DNA of 15,902 bases from JAFDVN01 sp035758545 (GTDB lineage: Bacteria; Acidobacteriota; Holophagae; Holophagales; Holophagaceae). The stretch is from NCBI GenBank assembly GCA_035758545.1, contig DASTWQ010000004.1, forward strand, positions 1-15,902, written 5' to 3'. The notes beneath the pieces were generated by a model. It was not told the origin of the DNA. It made no database searches and was given only the letters and a program-made list of their open reading frames with translations. The first letter of the stretch is position 1; each line of letters begins with the position of its first letter. Positions 6,694 to 12,684 of this stretch are shown piece by piece. Made by a program: the position numbers and the translations under genes.

Positions 6694-7917
6694 GTGGCCC
6701 TCCTCCTCGCCGTCCCCCTGCTGGCCTACCTGGGCTGGCTGGTCTGGGCCCTGGTGGCCTATCCCATTCCCCTGAGCTACAACCTCCGCTCCCTCTGGCA
6801 GCGGAAGGTCTCCACCCTCAGCACCGCCGGCGCCATCGCCCTGGTGGTGGGCATCTTCGTCGTGGTCCTGAGCCTGGCCACGGGCCTGAGCCAGGCCTTC
6901 GTCAGCTCCGGCCGGGCGGACCAGGCCATCGTCATGCGCCCCAACAGCCGCTTCGAGCTGAACTCCGTCGTGACCCGCGGCCAGGCCCGGATCCTCGAGG
7001 TGGACCCCCGCCTCGCCCGACTGGACGGCGAGCCCATGGCCAGCCCCGAGGTGGTGGTGGTGAAGATCTTCGGGAAGCGGGACGGGGACGAGACCAACGT
7101 GAGCATCCGCGGGCTGGGCCCCATGGGCCTCCGGCTCCGGCCCGAGGTCCACCTGGTGGCGGGCCGCTGGTTCCGGCCCGGGCTCACGGAGATCGTCGTG
7201 CCCCGGCGCATGCAGGCGCGCTTCGAAGGCCTCGACCTCGGGCAGGAGGTGAAGCTCGGCGGGCGCAGCTGGACGGTGGTCGGGGCCTTCGATGCCGCCG
7301 GCTCCTCCTTCGACTCGGAGATCTGGGGCGGCGCCGACGAGGTGATGCAGGCCTTCAAGCGCAGCGTCTATTCGGTGGTCACCGTCCGCCTGGCGGATCC
7401 CGGCCGCCTGCCGGCCTTCACGGAGGCCCTCGCCAAGGATCCCCGGCTCCAGCTGGAGGCGGTGCCGGAGCAGGCCTACTTCCGGGAGCTGACCAAGTCC
7501 GGGGACCCCATCAAGATCCTGGGCAACCTCATCACCCTGATCCTCACCGCCGGGGCCATCTTCTCGGCCATGAACACCATGTACGCGGCCGTGGCCGGCC
7601 GCACCCGGGAGATCGGGACGCTGCGGGCCCTGGGCTTCCGCCGCCGGGAGATCCTGGCCAGCTTCCAGTGGGAGGCCATCCTGCTCTGCGGGGCGGGGGG
7701 GATCCTCGGGGCCCTCCTGAGCCGCCTGGCCAACGGGATCCAGACCGGTACCACCAGCTTCCAGACCTTCAGCGACGTCAGCTTCGCCTTCACGATCACC
7801 CCGACGCTGATGCTGCAGGGACTGGCCTTCAGCCTGGCCATGGGCCTCCTGGGGGGGCTTCTGCCGGCCCTCCGGGCCTCCCGGATCCCCCTCACCGAGG
7901 CGATGAAGGGGGCGTGA
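6694..7917 (+). CDS. ABC transporter permease, FtsX/MacB type (second subunit)
   Basis: This is a 407-residue permease that pairs with the preceding one. It differs by an additional N-terminal hydrophobic helix (LLAVPLLAYLGWLVWALVAYP) before the usual first helix (AGAIALVVGIFVVVLSLATGL). A large periplasmic domain (about residues 75-260) follows, then three C-terminal helices. The coupling motif GRTREIGTLRALGFRRREI and the C-terminal ALRASRIPLTEAMKGA are typical of the family. The GTG start lies one base after the upstream stop. The extra helix is consistent with an orientation or assembly role specific to this subunit, as an inference. There is no hairpin terminator between this gene and padR. 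The 78-base gap holds only the candidate padR promoter and operator. Confidence 0.92.
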   Translation: MALLLAVPLLAYLGWLVWALVAYPIPLSYNLRSLWQRKVSTLSTAGAIALVVGIFVVVLSLATGLSQAFVSSGRADQAIVMRPNSRFELNSVVTRGQARILEVDPRLARLDGEPMASPEVVVVKIFGKRDGDETNVSIRGLGPMGLRLRPEVHLVAGRWFRPGLTEIVVPRRMQARFEGLDLGQEVKLGGRSWTVVGAFDAAGSSFDSEIWGGADEVMQAFKRSVYSVVTVRLADPGRLPAFTEALAKDPRLQLEAVPEQAYFRELTKSGDPIKILGNLITLILTAGAIFSAMNTMYAAVAGRTREIGTLRALGFRRREILASFQWEAILLCGAGGILGALLSRLANGIQTGTTSFQTFSDVSFAFTITPTLMLQGLAFSLAMGLLGGLLPALRASRIPLTEAMKGA

Positions 7918-7944
7918 CCTCCCTCAAAAGATGGGCGCCGGCCC

Positions 7945-7973
7945 TTGACCCGCCTCGCCATGCGAGGCAGATT
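7945..7973 (+). promoter_or_regulatory. Candidate padR promoter with internal operator palindrome
   Basis: TTGACC (7945-7950) is a good -35 hexamer. A weak -10 (CAGATT, 7968-7973) follows at a 17-base spacing. Between them lies the perfect inverted repeat GCCTCG (7952-7957) / CGAGGC (7963-7968) with a 5-base spacer. A dimeric winged-helix repressor such as PadR bound there would cover the promoter, so autoregulation is likely. The position is seen in the sequence; the binding is inferred. Confidence 0.45.
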
Positions 7974-7984
7974 GAGGACTAAAC

Positions 7985-7989
7985 GGAGG
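7985..7989 (+). promoter_or_regulatory. Ribosome binding site deciding the padR TTG start
   Basis: GGAGG lies 6 bases before the TTG at 7996. No comparable site precedes the in-frame TTG at 7945 or ATG at 7960. The candidate -35 hexamer would overlap the coding region if those earlier starts were used. This supports a 108-residue PadR protein. Confidence 0.7.
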
Positions 7990-7995
7990 CCCCCC

Positions 7996-8322
7996 TTGGA
8001 CCGTGAACTGCTCAAAGGAAGCACCCCCCTGCTCCTGCTGTCGCTGCTCTCCGAGGGGCCCATGTACGGGTACCAGATCATCGAGACCGTCCGCGCTCGC
8101 ACTGGGGGCACCTATACCTTGAAGGAAGGCGCCTTGTACCCCGCCCTCCACAAGCTCGAGGCCGCGGAGTTCATCACCTCCTACTGGGAGACCCAGCCCA
8201 ACGGGCGCGAGCGGCGCTACTACGCCGTGCTGCCCGCCGGCACCTCATTCCTGGAGGCGAAGAAGCGGGAATGGAACCAGTTCGTGGACATGGTGCAGGG
8301 CTTCGTGGGACCCCGGGGCTGA
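7996..8322 (+). CDS. PadR family transcriptional regulator
   Basis: This is a 108-residue winged-helix repressor of the short PadR type. It begins with DRELLKGSTPLLLLSLL, the usual first helix of the family. The conserved GPMYGYQIIE helix, the recognition region TYTLKEGALYPALHKLE and the wing (ERRYYAVLPAG) follow, and a C-terminal helix probably serves dimerization. The TTG start was selected from the GGAGG spacing and the family N-terminus. It sits between a MacAB-like exporter and a HAAS/DUF1700-like membrane protein. PadR proteins commonly control neighbouring exporters in response to a small ligand, so regulation of the upstream transporter is a reasonable inference. The ligand is not known. 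Confidence 0.92.
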   Translation: MDRELLKGSTPLLLLSLLSEGPMYGYQIIETVRARTGGTYTLKEGALYPALHKLEAAEFITSYWETQPNGRERRYYAVLPAGTSFLEAKKREWNQFVDMVQGFVGPRG

Positions 8323-8324
8323 GC

Positions 8325-9098
8325 GTGGAGCTGCTGGCCGGCTATCTCGCGGCGGTGGAGCGCGGCCTGTCCGCGCTGCCGCGCCGCCGCCGCCGGGAGC
8401 TGCTTCGGGAGCTGGAGGCCAGCCTGCTGGACGAGGCCGAGAGCCTCGGCCTTGTGAGCGAGGAGGCCCTTGCCGCCACGTTGCGGGAGAAGGAGGCCCC
8501 CGCCGACCTGGCCCGGGAGCTGCTCGCCGCCGAGACGGACAACTCCCGCCACCGCCGCCACACCAAGCTCCTGGCCGGCGCCGCCATCGGCCTGGCCACC
8601 GGAGGCTACCTCTTCATCCTGGGCCTCTACCTGGACCGGCCCTGGCGCATGAGCCTCTCCATCGGCCTGGCCCTGGGCTTGGCGGTGGGGGTGGGCATCT
8701 TCTGGCTGCGCTCCCACTGGCAGCGGATGCATCCGGGCATGCGGGTCCTGCTGGCCATGGCCCTGGGCACCCTGCTGGCCACCCCCATGGGCTTCGCCGT
8801 GGGCCACACCTTCCATTGGACCTGGCTCAGCTACGGCACCTTCGCGGGCTACCTGGTGGAGCGCTTCCAGTCCGGCCGCCAGCTCCCGGGCTGGATCATG
8901 GACAACCTGGCCTTCACGGCCCTCCTGTTCGCCCTGGTCACGGTCCAGCAGCGGCACTGGTTCCTGGAGTGGACCGACTGGCAGTTCGTGCTGCGGTCCA
9001 TGCTCTTCAACCTGGTGCTGCAGGCCGGCGTCTGGGGCGGGTTGCACCTGCACCGGCTCCTGGATGGCCACTGGCTGCTGAAGCCCAACCGCGCCTGA
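8325..9098 (+). CDS. PadR-associated membrane protein with HAAS/DUF1700-like N-terminal domain
   Basis: This is a 257-residue protein. The first 75 or so residues form a charged helical domain (YLAAVERGLSALPRRRRREL and LRELEASLLDEAESLG) like the HAAS/DUF1700 domain that usually follows PadR genes. Next come about six transmembrane helices, starting with LLAGAAIGLATGGYLFILGL and ending near the C-terminus with LVLQAGVWGGLHLHRLL. The GTG start lies two bases after the padR stop with no Shine-Dalgarno site, so translation probably depends on coupling to padR. Proteins with this arrangement are thought to interact with or sense signals for the PadR partner. That role is inferred here from gene order. 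The membrane part was not matched to a named family. Confidence 0.7.
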   Translation: MELLAGYLAAVERGLSALPRRRRRELLRELEASLLDEAESLGLVSEEALAATLREKEAPADLARELLAAETDNSRHRRHTKLLAGAAIGLATGGYLFILGLYLDRPWRMSLSIGLALGLAVGVGIFWLRSHWQRMHPGMRVLLAMALGTLLATPMGFAVGHTFHWTWLSYGTFAGYLVERFQSGRQLPGWIMDNLAFTALLFALVTVQQRHWFLEWTDWQFVLRSMLFNLVLQAGVWGGLHLHRLLDGHWLLKPNRA

Positions 9099-9105
9099 AT
9101 CCTCC

Positions 9106-9134
9106 TTGCCGCCGCCAGGGTGGGGCGGTAGACT
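9106..9134 (+). promoter_or_regulatory. Candidate sigma-70-type promoter of rpmE
   Basis: TTGCCG (9106-9111) and TAGACT (9129-9134) are spaced by exactly 17 bases, and each matches its consensus at four of six positions. Transcription would start near 9141, giving an rpmE leader of about 62 bases. This is the clearest two-element promoter in the window. Confidence 0.55.
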
Positions 9135-9148
9135 GTCCCTCTTACGGG

Positions 9149-9178
9149 CGGATGCGCCGCGTGCCTCTCCGGCATCCG
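9149..9178 (+). promoter_or_regulatory. Stem-loop in the rpmE leader
   Basis: CGGATGC (9149-9155) pairs perfectly with GCATCCG (9172-9178), leaving a 16-base loop. It lies between the predicted transcription start and the AAGGAG at 9190-9195. L31 genes in several phyla have autoregulatory leaders, so this may be an L31 leader, but I could not match it to a known motif. Confidence 0.4.
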
Positions 9179-9202
9179 GTCGGTCCCCCAAGGAGCCAGA
9201 AC

Positions 9203-9478
9203 ATGAAGCCCGACATGCACCCCGAGCTGCACGACGTCACCGTCCACTGCCAGTGCGGCAACGAGTTCCAGGCCCGCTCCACGAAGAAGGAGCTGCGCGT
9301 GGAAATCTGCTCCGCCTGCCACCCCTTCTGGACCGGCAAGCACAAGCTCCTCGACACCGCTGGCCGGGTCGAGAAGTTCCAGCGCAAGTACGCCAAGAAG
9401 GCCGAGGCCCCTGCGGCCCCCGCCGCCGAGACCGCTGTCGAGGCCGCCGAGCCCGCGGCCCCTTCGACCGAAGCCTAG
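9203..9478 (+). CDS. rpmE: 50S ribosomal protein L31
   Basis: This 91-residue protein is the large-subunit ribosomal protein L31, found at the central protuberance and involved in bridging the subunits. It is the zinc-binding form, with cysteines at residues 16, 18, 36 and 39 (CQC and CSAC). The core ends with HPFWTGKHKLLDTAGRVEKF and a basic stretch, followed by a tail of about 25 residues made almost entirely of Ala, Glu and Pro that is not part of the usual 66-70 residue protein. The ATG is preceded by AAGGAG with a 7-base spacer. It has its own promoter and terminator, so it is largely monocistronic, with prfA next. Confidence 0.97.
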   Translation: MKPDMHPELHDVTVHCQCGNEFQARSTKKELRVEICSACHPFWTGKHKLLDTAGRVEKFQRKYAKKAEAPAAPAAETAVEAAEPAAPSTEA

Positions 9479-9493
9479 ATTCCGCGATTCCAG

Positions 9494-9528
9494 GGACGGA
9501 CCGGTTCGCCGGTCCGTCCTTTTTCTTT
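9494..9528 (+). terminator. Rho-independent terminator of rpmE
   Basis: A perfect 11-bp stem (GGACGGACCGG, 9494-9504, with CCGGTCCGTCC, 9509-9519) closes a TTCG tetraloop. It is followed by TTTTTCTTT (9520-9528). This is a textbook intrinsic terminator placed 15 bases after the rpmE stop. Confidence 0.95.
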
Positions 9529-9552
9529 GCGCCCGTTCCCTCCCGACCGGAT

Positions 9553-9561
9553 GAGGTGATC
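9553..9561 (+). promoter_or_regulatory. Strong prfA ribosome binding site
   Basis: GAGGTGATC is complementary over nine bases to the usual 16S rRNA 3' end. The GAGG core lies 6 bases before the prfA ATG. prfA sits only 34 bases after a strong terminator, and I see no clear promoter there, so efficient translation may compensate for low transcript levels from read-through. Confidence 0.75.
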
Positions 9562-9562
9562 G

Positions 9563-10636
9563 ATGCACGACCAGCTTGAAGCCGTCCAGGCCCGGTTCCA
9601 GGAGGTGGAGGCCCAGCTCCAGGACCCCGCCGTGGTCACGGATCCAAGGAAGCTGCGGGACCTGACCCGGCTCCGGTCGGAGCTGGAGCCCGTGGTGGCG
9701 GCCTTCGAGCGACAGAAGGTGCTGCAAAGGCAGCTGGACGAGGCCCTGCTGGTGGCCGGGGACAAGGCCATGGACCGGGAGTTCCGGGAGATGGCCGAGG
9801 CCGAGGTGCCGGAGCTGAAGGCCGCCCTCGCCTCCGGCGAGGCGGAGCTCAAGCGCCTGCTGGTGCCCAAGGATCCCGCGGACGCCCGCAACGTGATCCT
9901 CGAGATCCGCGCCGGCACGGGCGGTGAGGAGGCCGCGCTCTTCGCCGCAGAGCTGTTCCGGATGTACGTCCGCTTCGCGGAGCGCCGGGGGCTCAAGGTC
10001 TCCGTGCTGGACGAGAGCGAGGCCGAGCACGGGGGGCTCAAGGAGGTCATCGCGATGGTGGAGGGCGAGGGCGCCTACAGCCTCCTGCGCTTCGAGAGCG
10101 GTGTGCACCGCGTCCAGCGCGTGCCGAAGACCGAGACCCAGGGACGCATCCACACCTCCGCCGCCACCGTGGCCGTCATGCCCGAGGCTGAGGACGTGGA
10201 CGTGCAGATCCATGACAAGGACCTCCGCATCGACGAGTTCTGCTCCGGCGGCAAGGGCGGCCAGAGCGTCAACACCACCTACTCCGCGGTGCGGGTCACC
10301 CACCTGCCCACCAACACCGTCGTCCAGTGCCAGGACGAGCGGAGCAAGATCAAGAACCTGGAGAAGGCCATGAAGGTGCTGCGCGCGCGGCTCCTGGAGG
10401 CGGCCCAGGCGGAGCAGGACGCGGCCCGAGCGGATCTGCGCAAGTCCCAGGTGGGCAGCGGCGACCGCAGCGAGAAGATCCGCACTTACAACTTCCCCCA
10501 GAGCCGCATCACGGACCACCGGGTGGGCGTGACGATCCACCAGCTCGACCGGTTCATGCAGGGCGAGCTCGAGCCCGTCCTGGAGCCGCTGCGGGCGGCC
10601 TTCGAGGCGGAGCGGCTCCAGCAGCTGGAGGCATGA
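9563..10636 (+). CDS. prfA: Peptide chain release factor 1
   Basis: This is a 357-residue class I release factor that reads UAA and UAG stop codons and triggers hydrolysis of the peptidyl-tRNA. The anticodon-like tripeptide occupies residues 188-190 as PKT, in the context QRVPKTETQGRIHTS. This is the PxT form of RF1, not the SPF form of RF2. The catalytic GGQ is at residues 232-234. The N-terminal coiled-coil domain (about 1-100) and the C-terminal helices are complete, and length fits the family. PrmC, which methylates the GGQ glutamine, is often encoded immediately downstream but is absent here; the next gene is convergent. The middle Lys of the tripeptide is less usual than Ala or Val. Confidence 0.97.
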   Translation: MHDQLEAVQARFQEVEAQLQDPAVVTDPRKLRDLTRLRSELEPVVAAFERQKVLQRQLDEALLVAGDKAMDREFREMAEAEVPELKAALASGEAELKRLLVPKDPADARNVILEIRAGTGGEEAALFAAELFRMYVRFAERRGLKVSVLDESEAEHGGLKEVIAMVEGEGAYSLLRFESGVHRVQRVPKTETQGRIHTSAATVAVMPEAEDVDVQIHDKDLRIDEFCSGGKGGQSVNTTYSAVRVTHLPTNTVVQCQDERSKIKNLEKAMKVLRARLLEAAQAEQDAARADLRKSQVGSGDRSEKIRTYNFPQSRITDHRVGVTIHQLDRFMQGELEPVLEPLRAAFEAERLQQLEA

Positions 10637-10663
10637 GAAAGGGGCCGCGGCGCGGCCCCTTTC
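10637..10663. terminator. Bidirectional terminator between prfA and the convergent lipoprotein gene
   Basis: GAAAGGGGCCGC (10637-10648) pairs with GCGGCCCCTTTC (10652-10663) in a perfect 12-bp stem with a 3-base loop. It starts at the base after the prfA stop and ends 18 bases before the stop of the minus-strand gene. The A/T ends give a short T-run on either strand, so it can serve both genes, though the T-run is only three bases. Confidence 0.8.
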
Positions 10664-10681
10664 CCTCCGGTGGAAGGCCGC

Positions 10682-11521
10682 CTACTTCTTGATCATCACC
10701 GTCTCGGCGGCGGCCAGGTGGAAGCCCAGGGGCTGGTCGGCGGGGATGCGGATGACCGTGTCCGCGGAGGCCGCCGCGGCGGCGGTGCCCGCGGCCGCGC
10801 CGATGGCGGCGCCGCCCAGGGCGTGGTCGTCCTTGTTGTGCTTGTCCGAGAGGATGCCCACCAGGGCGCCCAGGGCCGCGCCACCACCGATGAACTTGGC
10901 GTTGCGCTCGCCCTTGGGGGACGCGGTGACCGCGTGGGTGTCGGTGTCCACGGTGGAGTCCCCGATGGCGGTGACCTTGATGGCCAGCACGCCCTTGCCG
11001 CTGCTGAGGCGGCCCGCGGGCACGCTCTGGGTGACGACGCCCTTGACGGGGGTCCCGGCGGGCCAGACCGTGGTGCCGTTCACGGCGATGGGCGCGGAGA
11101 GCGTGCCGCTCCAGCCGTCGCCGGCCTGCTGCTTGTCCGTGGCGAGGGGCTCGGCGAGCTTCACGGAGACGGCGGTCTCGGCGGGGACCGTCACGCTGGC
11201 CACCTTCACGTCCTTGGCGGCGGCGAGCTGGGCGGCCTCCTTCTTCTTGGCGGCCTCGCGCTTCTTGGCGTCCGCCAGCTGCTTCTCCAGCGACTTGATG
11301 TGGTTGGCCTCCAGCGTCTTGCTGGTCTCGGCGTCGTCGGAGCCGGCGGCCTTGCCGGCCTTGGCGTCCGCCAGCTCCTGCTGAAGCTCGGCGACCCGGG
11401 ACTGCTCCTGCTGGGCGGCCTGGTCCGCCAGCTTGGCGGCCTCGCTCTCGCGGTTGCAGGCCACGGTCCCGGCCAGGACGAGGGAGAGGGCGGCGGGGAG
11501 GGTGAGGGTGCGCAGATTCAT
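10682..11521 (-). CDS. Putative lipoprotein with coiled coil, beta-rich domain and glycine zipper
   Basis: This 279-residue protein of unknown function starts with a signal peptide (LPAALSLVLAGTVAC). Cys22 could be lipidated, although the residue at -3 is Thr, not the usual Leu, so ordinary signal-peptidase cleavage is possible. Residues 25-103 form a Lys/Glu/Ala/Gln-rich coiled coil. Residues 105-200 look beta-rich, with PAETAVSVKLAEPL and GTTVWPAGTPVKGVV. Near residues 205-250 are two GxxxGxxxG runs (GAALGALVG, GAAIGAAAG) separated by a charged loop, a glycine-zipper hairpin that can insert in membranes. The C-terminus is again beta-like (VIRIPADQPLGFHL). The ATG at 11521 has AAGGAG (11528-11533) before it, and the frame continues upstream only as overlap with hrcA. 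It is divergent from hrcA and convergent with prfA. An envelope role is inferred. Confidence 0.8.
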   Translation of the reverse strand: MNLRTLTLPAALSLVLAGTVACNRESEAAKLADQAAQQEQSRVAELQQELADAKAGKAAGSDDAETSKTLEANHIKSLEKQLADAKKREAAKKKEAAQLAAAKDVKVASVTVPAETAVSVKLAEPLATDKQQAGDGWSGTLSAPIAVNGTTVWPAGTPVKGVVTQSVPAGRLSSGKGVLAIKVTAIGDSTVDTDTHAVTASPKGERNAKFIGGGAALGALVGILSDKHNKDDHALGGAAIGAAAGTAAAAASADTVIRIPADQPLGFHLAAAETVMIKK

Positions 11522-11552
11522 GGAAGACTCCTTCGGAAGGCTCGGGGGCATT

Positions 11553-11558
11553 AGTCTA
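11553..11558 (-). promoter_or_regulatory. Candidate -10 element for the lipoprotein gene
   Basis: On the minus strand TAGACT lies 31 bases before the ATG, which puts the predicted start of the message near 11546 and includes the AAGGAG in the leader. It is identical to the rpmE -10. No -35 match was found. The same 12 bases read on the plus strand give TAGTCT, so the element could also serve hrcA. Confidence 0.35.
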
Positions 11559-11591
11559 GATGCGGAGGGGGCCCCCCGGGTCCCCGAAATC

Positions 11592-12647
11592 ATGAACCTC
11601 CCTGATCCCAACCCCTTGGACCCGAGGGAAGAGTCGGTCCTGAAGACGCTCATCGAGGCCTACCTGGAGGCCGGGGAGCCCGTGGGCTCCCGGCTCCTGG
11701 CCAAGCGGTATCCGGAGGCCCTCTCCAGCGCCACCATCCGCAACGTGCTCGCGGACCTGGAGGACGAGCGGCTGGTGGCCCAGCCCCACACCAGCGCGGG
11801 GCGGGTGCCCACGGAGCGGGCCTATCGCTACTACGTGGACCGCTGGGTGCAGGCCCGGGCCGAAGGCCCCGCCGGCGGGGCCGATCCCCGGCTCGAGGAG
11901 GCCCTCCGGGGCCTGGACCTGGATCCGGAATCCTGGGCCCGGCACGCCAGCCGGGTGCTGTCCGAGGTCCTCCAGGGCGTCTGTCTGGCGCTGCCTTCAG
12001 GCCTGGCCCGGAGCCGCCTCGCCCGCCTGGAGTTCGTCCTGCTGCCCCCCGGTCGCGCGGTGGCGGTCTGGGTGGGCGCCGCCGGCGAGGTGGAGCACCG
12101 CATCCTGGACCTGCCACCCGGCCTGGGGGAGGCCCAGCTCGTCGAGCTGGGCAACTACGCCTCGGCCCGGTTCCAGGGCCTCACCCTCCCCGAGCTGCAG
12201 GGGCGCCTCCTGGCGGATCTCCAGTCCGGCATGGAGGAGGGCCGCCAGCTCGCGGCTCGGCTCCAGGCCCTGGCTTCCCGCTGGACCGCCGCCGAGGGCC
12301 AGGATCCCGCCGTCCTGGTGTCGGGACTGGGGCAGCTGGGGCACCAGCCGGAATTCGACGACCTGGCCCGGTTCCGGGACATGGTGGCGGCCTTTGAGGA
12401 GCAGGAGCGGCTGGCCCGCCTGCTCAACGCCTTCGCGGACCAGGCCCGGACGGAGGTCAAGCTCCTCCTGGGGTCCGAGAACCCCTACCTGCCGGGCCTG
12501 CCGCTGGCCACCCTCGTCCGCACGGTGCAGCTGGGCCCTGCCGGGTTCGTCACCTTCGCCCTGGTGGGGCCCCTCCGCATGGACTATCCCAAGATCCTGT
12601 CGGGCCTGGACTGGTGGAGCCGGGAAGTCGGTCGCCGGCGGAGCTGA
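11592..12647 (+). CDS. hrcA: Heat-inducible transcription repressor HrcA
   Basis: This is a 351-residue repressor of class I heat-shock genes that normally binds the CIRCE operator and is kept active by GroEL. The N-terminal winged-helix region carries AYLEAGEPVGSRLLAKRY and SSATIRNVLADLEDERL, followed by the family signature QPHTSAGRVPTERAYRYYVD. A GAF-like middle domain follows, and the C-terminal part includes GSENPYL and GPLRMDYPKILSGLDW. The frame is open far upstream, but that part overlaps the divergent lipoprotein gene and is not conserved, so the ATG at 11592 was chosen. It has no Shine-Dalgarno site. hrcA heads the chaperone cluster and is separated from grpE by 37 bases. No CIRCE sequence was seen in the window, so its targets may lie elsewhere (for example groESL). 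Confidence 0.95.
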   Translation: MNLPDPNPLDPREESVLKTLIEAYLEAGEPVGSRLLAKRYPEALSSATIRNVLADLEDERLVAQPHTSAGRVPTERAYRYYVDRWVQARAEGPAGGADPRLEEALRGLDLDPESWARHASRVLSEVLQGVCLALPSGLARSRLARLEFVLLPPGRAVAVWVGAAGEVEHRILDLPPGLGEAQLVELGNYASARFQGLTLPELQGRLLADLQSGMEEGRQLAARLQALASRWTAAEGQDPAVLVSGLGQLGHQPEFDDLARFRDMVAAFEEQERLARLLNAFADQARTEVKLLLGSENPYLPGLPLATLVRTVQLGPAGFVTFALVGPLRMDYPKILSGLDWWSREVGRRRS

Positions 12648-12672
12648 TGCCGCCGACCGGGGCCAGGGTGTT

Positions 12673-12678
12673 TATACT
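12673..12678 (+). promoter_or_regulatory. Candidate -10 element of a leaderless grpE promoter
   Basis: TATACT matches the -10 consensus at five of six positions and ends exactly 6 bases before the grpE ATG. Transcription would therefore begin at or next to the A of the start codon. No Shine-Dalgarno sequence is present, in line with a leaderless message. A -35 hexamer at the usual spacing (12650-12655) is not evident. Confidence 0.5.
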
Positions 12679-12684
12679 TTGGGC

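Noticed and set aside
7945..7995. Longer PadR start at TTG 7945 or ATG 7960
   Set aside because: Neither has a ribosome binding site, and the added residues overlap the promoter and palindrome and are not family-like.
9474..10050. Ser/Arg-rich minus-strand frame opposite prfA
   Set aside because: It spans the rpmE terminator and has shadow-like composition with no domain.
11433..11591. Upstream extension of hrcA
   Set aside because: It overlaps the divergent lipoprotein gene and is not HrcA-like.
11522..11591. CIRCE element between the lipoprotein gene and hrcA
   Set aside because: The only A/T-rich sequence is ATTAGTCTAGAT. It lacks the GAGTGC/GCACTC arms and fits a -10 element better.
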